Shown one piece after another: positions 20,999 to 27,984 of a DNA stretch of 64,000 bases. Below the pieces are notes generated by a model. The model worked only from the letters and a program-made list of their open reading frames with translations. It made no database searches and had not been told where the DNA came from. Numbering within the stretch: position 1 is the first letter of the stretch; every line of letters begins with the position of its first letter. The position numbers were made by a program, and so were the translations under genes. The DNA is from Pseudomonas sp. (GTDB taxonomy: Bacteria; Pseudomonadota; Gammaproteobacteria; Pseudomonadales; Pseudomonadaceae): contig NZ_JAUYNT010000021.1 of the NCBI RefSeq assembly GCF_030698175.1, positions 1 to 64,000 of the forward strand. The letters run 5' to 3'.

Positions 20999-22492
20999 TT
21001 ACAGCTTGATCCAAGTGGCTTTCAGTTCGGTGTACTTGTCGAAGGCGTGCAGCGATTTATCCCGGCCGTTACCCGACTGCTTGAAGCCACCGAAAGGTGC
21101 GGTCATGTCGCCACCGTCGTACTGGTTGACCCACATGCTGCCGACACGCAACGCCTTGGCCGCCAGGTGCGCCTTGGACAGGTTGCTGGTCCAGATCGCC
21201 GCCGCCAGACCATAGATGCTGTCGTTGGCGATCTGAATGGCTTCCTCGGTCGTGTCGAAAGTAATCACCGACAACACCGGGCCAAAGATCTCTTCGGCGG
21301 CGATGCGCATGCTGTTGTGCACGTCATCGAAGATGGTGGGTTCAACATACTGGCCACCGGTTTCTGCCAGGGTGCGCTTACCACCACAGAGCAGCGTGGC
21401 TTTCTCGGCATGCCCGGCTTCGATATAGGCCAGCACGTTGTTGAGGTGCTGGTTATCCACCAGGGCGCCGACCGAAGTCGCCGGGTCCAGAGCGTGACCA
21501 GCCTTCCAGCCTTGCATGGCTTCCAGCAGCAGCGGCATAAATTGATCTTTCACCGAACGCTCGATCAACAGGCGCGAACCAGCAGTGCACATCTCGCCCT
21601 GGTTAAAGCAGATGGCCGCAGCGGCAGCCTCGGCAGCCGCCTTCAGGCAGGGTGCGTCGGCGAACACGATATTGGCGCTCTTGCCGCCAGCTTCCAGCCA
21701 GACGCGCTTCATGTTCGACTCGCCGGCGTAAATCATCAGCTGCTTGGCGATTTTGGTCGAACCGGTGAACACCAGGGTGTCGACATCCATATGCAAGGCC
21801 AGCGCCTTGCCGACGGTGTGACCGTAGCCCGGTAGGATGTTCAACACACCGGCCGGAATACCGGCTTCCAATGCCAGCTGAGCCAGGCGAATGGCGGTCA
21901 GCGGCGATTTTTCCGAGGGTTTAACGATTACCGAATTGCCGGTAGCCAGGGCTGGGCCGAGCTTCCAGCAGGTCATGATCAGCGGGAAGTTCCACGGCAC
22001 AATGGCCGCCACCACACCAATCGGCTCACGGGTGATCAGGCCCAGTTCGTCGTGCGGAGTGGCGGCCACTTCGTCGTAAATCTTGTCGACCGCCTCGCCG
22101 CTCCAGCGGATCGCCCGCGAGGCGCCCGGCACATCGACACTCAGGGCGTCGCCAATCGGCTTGCCCATGTCGAGGGTTTCCAGCAACGCCAACTCTTCGG
22201 CGTTGGCGTCCATCAAATTAGCAAAGCGAATCATCGCCTGCTTGCGTTTGACCGGCGACAGCCGTGACCAGACGCCGGATTCAAAAGTCGCGCGAGCATC
22301 GGCGACGGCCAGATTGGCATCGGCCAGATCGCAGCTGGCGACCGGACCCAAGGAACGGCCGTCGACCGGACTGATGCAGTCAAAAGTCGCCTTGGAGGCG
22401 GCGTCGGTGTATTCGCCGTGGATAAAAGCGCGGCCTTCAATTACCAAGGCTTGAGCGCGTTGCTCCCAGTCGGCGCGGGTCAAAGTGGTCAT
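20999..22492 (-). CDS. Aldehyde dehydrogenase, PuuC/KauB-like
   Basis: NAD(P)+-dependent aldehyde dehydrogenase of 497 residues. The catalytic cysteine is Cys302 (FNQGEMCTAGSR), the general base Glu267 (WLEAGGKS), and the oxyanion asparagine Asn169 (VPWNFP). It resembles PuuC and pseudomonad KauB/PauC, which oxidise gamma-glutamyl-aminobutyraldehyde, guanidinobutyraldehyde and aminoaldehydes. It is divergent from the omega-transaminase with 247 bases between, so both can share one control region that holds a Puu-box-like site. Confidence 0.95.
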   Translation of the reverse strand: MTTLTRADWEQRAQALVIEGRAFIHGEYTDAASKATFDCISPVDGRSLGPVASCDLADANLAVADARATFESGVWSRLSPVKRKQAMIRFANLMDANAEELALLETLDMGKPIGDALSVDVPGASRAIRWSGEAVDKIYDEVAATPHDELGLITREPIGVVAAIVPWNFPLIMTCWKLGPALATGNSVIVKPSEKSPLTAIRLAQLALEAGIPAGVLNILPGYGHTVGKALALHMDVDTLVFTGSTKIAKQLMIYAGESNMKRVWLEAGGKSANIVFADAPCLKAAAEAAAAAICFNQGEMCTAGSRLLIERSVKDQFMPLLLEAMQGWKAGHALDPATSVGALVDNQHLNNVLAYIEAGHAEKATLLCGGKRTLAETGGQYVEPTIFDDVHNSMRIAAEEIFGPVLSVITFDTTEEAIQIANDSIYGLAAAIWTSNLSKAHLAAKALRVGSMWVNQYDGGDMTAPFGGFKQSGNGRDKSLHAFDKYTELKATWIKL

Positions 22493-22665
22493 GCGAACGT
22501 CCTCTTAATCGGTGCTCTTATTAGTAGAAGAGTGCGTCGTGCTCGACACGCGCACTGTCAAAAATTCTGCAAGGCCAGCCAACGGGCGGACATACTCGCA
22601 ACCCTAAACCAGAGCACGGCGATATTCCATTATTTTTTACATAAAGCCCAGAAAAAGCCTTGTCA

Positions 22666-22680
22666 TGTTCGTTTTATTAA
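22666..22680. promoter_or_regulatory. Puu-box-like site between aldehyde dehydrogenase and transaminase
   Basis: TGTTCGTTTTATTAA matches 11 of 15 bases of the reversed E. coli Puu box and begins a dyad ending in AAACA at 22683. It lies 74 bases before the transaminase start in the divergent control region of two putative polyamine genes. Confidence 0.45.
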
Positions 22681-22739
22681 ACATAGACTGCGCAGCAACC
22701 GGCTCACAGCAGCCTATTTCGCTTGCCTTGGTGGGTAAA

Positions 22740-24080
22740 ATGACCAGTAGCAATACGCCTAAAACGCTCAATAAAAACAACAGTCTCGATCAATTCTGGA
22801 TGCCCTTCACCGCCAATCGCCAGTTCAAGGCCAAACCGCGACTGCTGGAAAGCGCTCAAGGCATGTATTACACCAGCAGCGATGGTCGCCAGGTACTGGA
22901 CGGCACCGCCGGCCTCTGGTGCTGCAACGCCGGCCACGGCCGCCGGGAAATCACCGAGGCGGTGAGCAAGCAAATCGCCAAGCTGGACTTCGCCCCGACC
23001 TTTCAAATGGGCCACCCGTTACCGTTTGAACTGGCCGAGCGCCTGGCCGAGATCGCCCCCAAGGGCCTGAATAAAGTCTTCTTCACCAACTCCGGCTCGG
23101 AGTCGGTCGACACCGCGCTGAAAATCGCCCTGGCCTACCAACGCGCCATCGGTCAAGGCACCCGCACCCGGCTGATTGGTCGCGAGCTGGGTTATCACGG
23201 AGTCGGTTTTGGCGGTATCTCGGTCGGCGGCATGGTCAACAACCGCCGCGCCTTCCCGCTGCAATTACCGGGCGTCGACCATCTGGGCCACACACTCGAC
23301 GTACAACGCAACGCCTTCAGCAAAGGCCTGCCCGCATTCGGCGCCGAAAAAGCCGAGGAACTGGAACGCTTGGTGACCCTGCATGGCGCCGAGAACATCG
23401 CCGCCGTCATCGTCGAACCGATGTCCGGCTCGGCCGGTGTGATCTTGCCACCCGTTGGCTATCTGCAGCGCCTGCGCGAGATCACGCAAAAGCACGGCAT
23501 TCTGTTGATTTTTGATGAGGTGATCACCGGCTTCGGCCGCGTTGGCGAGGCCTTTGCCGCGCAACGCTGGGGCGTCACGCCGGACATCATGACCACCGCC
23601 AAGGGCCTGACTAACGGCGCCATTCCGATGGGCGCGGTGTTCGTTCATGAAGACCTCTATCAGGCCTTTATGAGCGGCCCGGACGGCGCCATCGAGTTCT
23701 TCCACGGCTACACCTATTCCGGCCATCCGGTGGCCTGCGCCGCCGCCTTGGCTACGCTGGAGATCTACCAGCGCGAGGAGCTGTTCCAGCGCGCGATCAA
23801 TCTGGAAAGTTACTGGGCCGATGCCTTGCACAGCCTGCAAGGCCTGCCGAACGTGCAAGATATCCGCAGCATCGGCCTGGTCGCTGCCGTGCAACTCACC
23901 GCCAACCACGACGGCCCAGGCAAGCGCGGCTTCAAGGTGTTCGAGCAGTGCTTCGCCGACGACTTGATGGTGCGCTGCACCGGCGACACCATCGCCATGT
24001 CGCCACCCCTGATTATTGAGAAGGCGCAAATCGACACTCTCGTCGACAAACTCGCCAACGCCATCCGCTTAGCGGTTTAA
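22740..24080 (+). CDS. Class III omega-aminotransferase (putrescine/beta-alanine:pyruvate type)
   Basis: PLP enzyme of 446 residues. The PLP lysine is Lys288 (TTAKGLTNG), the ring-binding aspartate Asp259 (LLIFDEVITGFGR), and the cofactor loop is TNSGSESVDTALK. It resembles omega-amino acid:pyruvate transaminases of Pseudomonas, and synteny points to PA5313 (GabT2/Oat type). It would move amino groups from omega-amino acids such as beta-alanine or GABA to pyruvate. The start ATG 22740 (MTSSNTPKTL) is preferred; the longer frame crosses the control region. Confidence 0.94.
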   Translation: MTSSNTPKTLNKNNSLDQFWMPFTANRQFKAKPRLLESAQGMYYTSSDGRQVLDGTAGLWCCNAGHGRREITEAVSKQIAKLDFAPTFQMGHPLPFELAERLAEIAPKGLNKVFFTNSGSESVDTALKIALAYQRAIGQGTRTRLIGRELGYHGVGFGGISVGGMVNNRRAFPLQLPGVDHLGHTLDVQRNAFSKGLPAFGAEKAEELERLVTLHGAENIAAVIVEPMSGSAGVILPPVGYLQRLREITQKHGILLIFDEVITGFGRVGEAFAAQRWGVTPDIMTTAKGLTNGAIPMGAVFVHEDLYQAFMSGPDGAIEFFHGYTYSGHPVACAAALATLEIYQREELFQRAINLESYWADALHSLQGLPNVQDIRSIGLVAAVQLTANHDGPGKRGFKVFEQCFADDLMVRCTGDTIAMSPPLIIEKAQIDTLVDKLANAIRLAV

Positions 24081-24096
24081 ACCACTGGAGATCCCC

Positions 24097-24462
24097 ATGA
24101 ACATCGCAACCATCATCGACTTCGCCCAGTCCAGCGCCGCGCCTGAGCACTACCGCCCCGCGCCGGAGAAAGTCCTCAAGGGCGACCCGGCGCAGAGCGT
24201 CACCAACCACTACGGCAGCCCCTGCGGGCAGTTCAACGTCGGCATCTGGGAAGGCGCCGCCGGCCAATGGACCATCAGCTACACCGAGCACGAATACTGC
24301 GAAATTTTACAGGGCGTGTCGGTCATCCGTGACGCCGAGGGCAACGGCAAGACCGTCCGCGCCGGCGACCGCTTCGTCATCCCAGCTGGCTTCAGCGGTA
24401 CCTGGGAAGTGCTGGAAGACTGCCGCAAGGTCTATGTGATCTTCGAGCAAGCCAAGGCCTAA
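24097..24462 (+). CDS. Cupin-domain protein (DUF861/cupin_3)
   Basis: Single cupin barrel of 121 residues, with EYCEILQGVSVIRDAEG and AGDRFVIPAGFSGTWEVLED as the two cupin motifs. It follows the transaminase by 16 bases, clearly in the same operon, and ends at a terminator. The same pair occurs in other pseudomonads (PA5313-PA5314 by memory). The function is not known; related cupins act on ureidoglycine or serve as metabolite-binding proteins. Confidence 0.9.
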   Translation: MNIATIIDFAQSSAAPEHYRPAPEKVLKGDPAQSVTNHYGSPCGQFNVGIWEGAAGQWTISYTEHEYCEILQGVSVIRDAEGNGKTVRAGDRFVIPAGFSGTWEVLEDCRKVYVIFEQAKA

Positions 24463-24489
24463 TCAGCAACGAATCTCCATGCGTGATCT

Positions 24490-24518
24490 TTAGCCCGCTA
24501 ACACTGCGGGCTTTTTTT
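24490..24518 (+). terminator. Terminator of the transaminase-cupin operon
   Basis: AGCCCGC-TAACACT-GCGGGCT followed by seven T residues, 30 bases beyond the cupin stop: a typical intrinsic terminator. Confidence 0.93.
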
Positions 24519-24577
24519 GGCCTGCAGTAAAGGCCAACTCGGCGCAGTGCATGATTGCAAAAAACCAAATTTTGGGC

Positions 24578-24609
24578 AAAAAAAAACCCGCCGGCAAAGG
24601 CGGGATTTT
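24578..24609 (-). terminator. Terminator of rpmB-rpmG
   Basis: On the reverse strand a CCCGCC-TTTGCC-GGCGGG stem is followed by a T run (seen as the A tract at 24578-24586), 18 bases beyond the rpmG stop. Confidence 0.92.
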
Positions 24610-24626
24610 TCAGCAAGGCTGATCAA

Positions 24627-24782
24627 TTACTTGATCTTGCCTTCCTTGTAGATCACGTGCTTACGGATAGTTGGATCGAATTTTTTGATTTCGATTTTAT
24701 CCGGGGTGGTGCGCTTGTTCTTGTCGGTGGTGTAGAAGTGGCCGGTACCGGCACTTGAGATCAAACGGATCAATTCGCGCAT
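24627..24782 (-). CDS. rpmG: 50S ribosomal protein L33
   Basis: Ribosomal protein of 51 residues starting [17 protein letters not shown]. The start at 24782 is preceded by AAGGAG eight bases upstream; the longer frame is spurious. It contains no cysteine, so it is the zinc-independent (C-minus) L33 form. It lies ten bases behind rpmB as in most bacteria. Confidence 0.98.
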   Translation of the reverse strand: MRELIRLISSAGTGHFYTTDKNKRTTPDKIEIKKFDPTIRKHVIYKEGKIK

Positions 24783-24792
24783 AACTAGCTCC

Positions 24793-25029
24793 TTAAACCT
24801 TTTCGCCGCGAGCACGCAGCTCGGACAACACTACGTCAATACCACGCTTATCGATTACACGCATGCCTTTGGCAGATACGCGCAAACGAATGAAGCGATT
24901 TTCCGACTCAACCCAAAAACGGTGATGGTGCAGGTTCGGCAGAAAACGACGACGGGTTTTGTTGTTTGCGTGGGAAATGTTGTTCCCGCTTACCGGACCC
25001 TTGCCGGTAACTTGACAGACTCTTGACAT
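24793..25029 (-). CDS. rpmB: 50S ribosomal protein L28
   Basis: Ribosomal protein of 78 residues ([20 protein letters not shown]), full length. First gene of rpmB-rpmG. The leader of roughly 140 bases contains a GCCAACCCATGCCGGGTTGGGC stem around 25047-25071 and a GGCGC-TCG-GCGCC stem near 25096, placed between the predicted promoter and the gene. Confidence 0.98.
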   Translation of the reverse strand: MSRVCQVTGKGPVSGNNISHANNKTRRRFLPNLHHHRFWVESENRFIRLRVSAKGMRVIDKRGIDVVLSELRARGEKV

Positions 25030-25178
25030 ACATCAGCCCTCTAAAACCACATGCCCAACCCGGCATGGGTTGGCCGCTTAAACTCAAAGTCATTTGGCGC
25101 TCGGCGCCACGTTTCTTCAGGGTCTTACCGGCCACACCTACAAAAGAAGGAAACCGGGACCCTATAAAAGAGCGCGCC

Positions 25179-25207
25179 TTTATATCAGAAGGAGCCCTAT
25201 ACAGCAA
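25179..25207 (-). promoter_or_regulatory. Sigma-70 promoter of rpmB-rpmG with GC-rich discriminator
   Basis: On the reverse strand TTGCTG and TATAAA are separated by exactly 17 bases and followed by GGCGCGC. A GC-rich discriminator directly after the -10 is the hallmark of promoters repressed by ppGpp/DksA, as expected for ribosomal genes. Confidence 0.75.
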
Positions 25208-25321
25208 GAAATGCTCTGCAAAACATCCGGCGCGGCCCCCATCAACAGCGCACAGGCCGCGGATTTGCTGAGCATTGACGCTCACGACCATTCGTCGCGC
25301 AAACCCGCAAACCAGCAAGCC

Positions 25322-25996
25322 TCACAGCCAGCCGTATTCCGCCAACGACAAGGGTTCGCCGTCGCCGACGATAAAATGGTCGAGCACCCGCACGTCCACC
25401 AGCGCCAGAGCCTCTTTAAGCCGCTGGGTGAGTAAACGGTCCGCCTGGCTGGGCTCAGCCACCCCTGAGGGATGATTGTGGGTGAGGATCGCCGCAGCGG
25501 CGTTATGCGCCAAGGCGCGCTTGACCACTTGCCGTGGATAAACGCTGGCACCGTCGATACTGCCCTGAAACAGCACCTCAAAAGCCAGCACCCGGTGCTT
25601 GGCATCCAGAAACAGACAGGCGAAGACTTCATGGGGCTCATGCCGTAGCCGTGCTTTCAAGTAATCACGCACCGCTTGCGGGCTCTCCAGGGTGCCATCG
25701 CGCTGCAGGCGCTCGGCCAAGTGTCGACGCGCCATCTCCAGCACCGCCTGCAGTTGGGCAAACTTTGCCGGGCCCAAGCCCAAGCGCCGGCTAAATGAGC
25801 CAAGGTCGGCCTCCAGCAACGCACGCAAACTGCCAAAATCGCCCAATAGATGCCGGGCCAGGTCGACTGCGCTTTGCCCGGCGACGCCGGTGCGCAAGAA
25901 AATCGCCAATAATTCGGCATCACTCAAGGCACTGGCGCCACGCTCCAGCAATTTCTCCCGCGGCCGCTCCGCCGCTGGCCAATCTCGAATACTCAT
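25322..25996 (-). CDS. radC: RadC-family JAMM/MPN+ protein
   Basis: A UPF0758 protein of 224 residues. N-terminal helix-hairpin-helix region ([20 protein letters not shown]), then the JAMM metalloprotease-like domain with [16 protein letters not shown]. The start at 25996 has AAGGAGG seven bases upstream; the long upstream frame is not supported. Despite its name a role in DNA repair is not established. It is divergent from coaBC. Confidence 0.93.
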   Translation of the reverse strand: MSIRDWPAAERPREKLLERGASALSDAELLAIFLRTGVAGQSAVDLARHLLGDFGSLRALLEADLGSFSRRLGLGPAKFAQLQAVLEMARRHLAERLQRDGTLESPQAVRDYLKARLRHEPHEVFACLFLDAKHRVLAFEVLFQGSIDGASVYPRQVVKRALAHNAAAAILTHNHPSGVAEPSQADRLLTQRLKEALALVDVRVLDHFIVGDGEPLSLAEYGWL

Positions 25997-26235
25997 ACAT
26001 CCTCCTTGAGCCAATACAGCTTCCTTGAAGCACGGCTGCGGGGTGCGCCGGGCTGGCATGCCCAAATACCCATACGCCCTCCTTGAGCCACAGCCCCACA
26101 GGAGCCGGCGCCGCTGTTCCCGCGCGGTCGCTGTGATATCGTAGCCGAACTTTTGCGCGGCGATTGACACGCCGGGCCGCCCAGCCCGACAGGCATTAAG
26201 TCCGCACGACATCCCATCGTTTACAAGGCAGTGCT

Positions 26236-27468
26236 ATGCAGCGGTTGTATCGGAAACGCATCGTCCTCGGCGTGGGCGGCGGCATTGCCGCCTACAAGAG
26301 CGCCGAACTGATTCGGCGCCTGCGCGAGCAAGGTGCCGAAGTGCAGGTGGTCATGACTCAGGGCGGCCAGGAGTTTATTACCCCGCTGACCCTGCAAGCG
26401 CTGTCGGGCAACCCCGTGCATCTGGAGCTACTCGACCCCGCCGCCGAAGCCGCCATGGGCCATATCGAACTGGCTAAATGGGCTGACCTGGTGCTGATCG
26501 CCCCCGCCACCGCCGACCTGATGGCGCGCCTGGCCCAAGGGCTGGCGAATGACCTGTTAACCACCCTGGTGCTGGCCACCGACGCCCCGGTCGCCCTGGC
26601 CCCGGCGATGAATCAAGCCATGTGGCGCGACCCGGCCACCCAAGCCAATGCGCAGACCTTGAGCAGTCGTGGCTTTCAACTGTTCGGCCCGGCCGCCGGC
26701 AGCCAAGCCTGTGGCGATGTGGGCCTGGGCCGCATGCTCGAGGCCAATGAACTCACCCAAGCCGCCGCTGATTGCTTTCAGCGCCGCAGCCTGACCGGCC
26801 GGCGCGTGCTGATCACCGCCGGGCCGACCCAGGAAAATATCGACCCGGTGCGCTATATCACCAACCACAGCTCCGGCAAAATGGGTTTTGCCCTAGCCGA
26901 AGCCGCCGCCGAAGCCGGTGCCGAGGTGATTTTGATCAGCGGCCCGGTGCACCTGCCGACTCCCGACCGGGTCAAGCGGGTCAACGTCACCAGCGCCCGC
27001 GACATGCTTGCCGCCTGCGAAGCAGCAATGCCTTGCGATCTGCTGATCGCCGCCGCCGCCGTGGCCGACTACCGTCCAGAAGTAATCGCCAACCAGAAAA
27101 TGAAAAAAGACCCCAACAGCGATGACGGCCTGCTGCTGCGCCTGGTGCGTAACCCGGACATTCTCGCCAGCCTGGCCGGGCGCAGCGACCGGCCCTTCAG
27201 TGTCGGCTTTGCCGCCGAGACCGAGCACCTACTGGACTACGCGGCGCGCAAGCTGAAAGACAAGAATCTGGACTTGATCGTCGCCAACGATGTCGCCAAC
27301 CCCAACATTGGTTTTAATAGCGAAGAAAACGCCTGCAGCGTGATTGACCGCGAATTACTGGAAACGCGCTTCGCGCAAACTAGCAAAGGCAAAATTGCCC
27401 GCCAGTTGGTGGCCTTTATCGCCGACCGCCTGGCTGTCCGCCCGCCCGAACTCACCGACCCGAACTGA
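26236..27468 (+). CDS. coaBC: Bifunctional phosphopantothenoylcysteine synthetase/decarboxylase
   Basis: Dfp of 410 residues making 4'-phosphopantetheine for coenzyme A. The N-terminal flavin decarboxylase (CoaC) shows the catalytic histidine in MGHIELA (His76) and Cys159 in GSQACGDVGLGRML. The C-terminal synthetase (CoaB) shows ITAGPTQENIDPVRYITNHSSGKMG with Asn210 and the lysine loop NQKMKK. It starts the coaBC-dut-algC gene group and is six bases from dut. Confidence 0.97.
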   Translation: MQRLYRKRIVLGVGGGIAAYKSAELIRRLREQGAEVQVVMTQGGQEFITPLTLQALSGNPVHLELLDPAAEAAMGHIELAKWADLVLIAPATADLMARLAQGLANDLLTTLVLATDAPVALAPAMNQAMWRDPATQANAQTLSSRGFQLFGPAAGSQACGDVGLGRMLEANELTQAAADCFQRRSLTGRRVLITAGPTQENIDPVRYITNHSSGKMGFALAEAAAEAGAEVILISGPVHLPTPDRVKRVNVTSARDMLAACEAAMPCDLLIAAAAVADYRPEVIANQKMKKDPNSDDGLLLRLVRNPDILASLAGRSDRPFSVGFAAETEHLLDYAARKLKDKNLDLIVANDVANPNIGFNSEENACSVIDRELLETRFAQTSKGKIARQLVAFIADRLAVRPPELTDPN

Positions 27469-27474
27469 GCCAGC

Positions 27475-27930
27475 ATGCACTCACTACAAGCCAAAATTCT
27501 TGACCCCCGCATCGGTAGCGAATTTCCGCTGCCGCAATACGCCACCCCAGGCTCCGCCGGCTTAGACCTGCGCGCCATGTTGGCCCAAGATCTGCTGCTG
27601 GAACCGGGCCAAACGGTATTGATCCCCACCGGCCTGTCGATTTATATCGCCGACCCAGGCCTGGCGGCGCTGATTCTGCCGCGCTCCGGGCTCGGTCATA
27701 AACACGGCATAGTGCTGGGCAACTTGGTCGGCCTGATCGACTCGGACTACCAAGGCGAGCTGCTGGTGTCGTGCTGGAATCGCGGCAGCAGCGCCTTCAA
27801 CATCAGCGTGGGTGAACGCATCGCCCAGTTGATTCTGGTACCGGTGGTGCAAGCGCACTTTGAACTGGTCAGCGAGTTCGACCAAAGCCAGCGTGGCGCC
27901 GGTGGCTTTGGCCATTCGGGCAGCAACTAA
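27475..27930 (+). CDS. dut: dUTP diphosphatase
   Basis: Trimeric dUTPase of 151 residues hydrolysing dUTP to dUMP, which keeps uracil out of DNA and feeds thymidylate synthesis. The five motifs are visible: [39 protein letters not shown], and the C-terminal [10 protein letters not shown] arm. It lies six bases behind coaBC and 54 bases before algC. Confidence 0.97.
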   Translation: MHSLQAKILDPRIGSEFPLPQYATPGSAGLDLRAMLAQDLLLEPGQTVLIPTGLSIYIADPGLAALILPRSGLGHKHGIVLGNLVGLIDSDYQGELLVSCWNRGSSAFNISVGERIAQLILVPVVQAHFELVSEFDQSQRGAGGFGHSGSN

Positions 27931-27984
27931 CAGCTATTGCTTTCAATAAAAAATTGCCAGGATGAAGCCCCAGGGAGACGCTCT

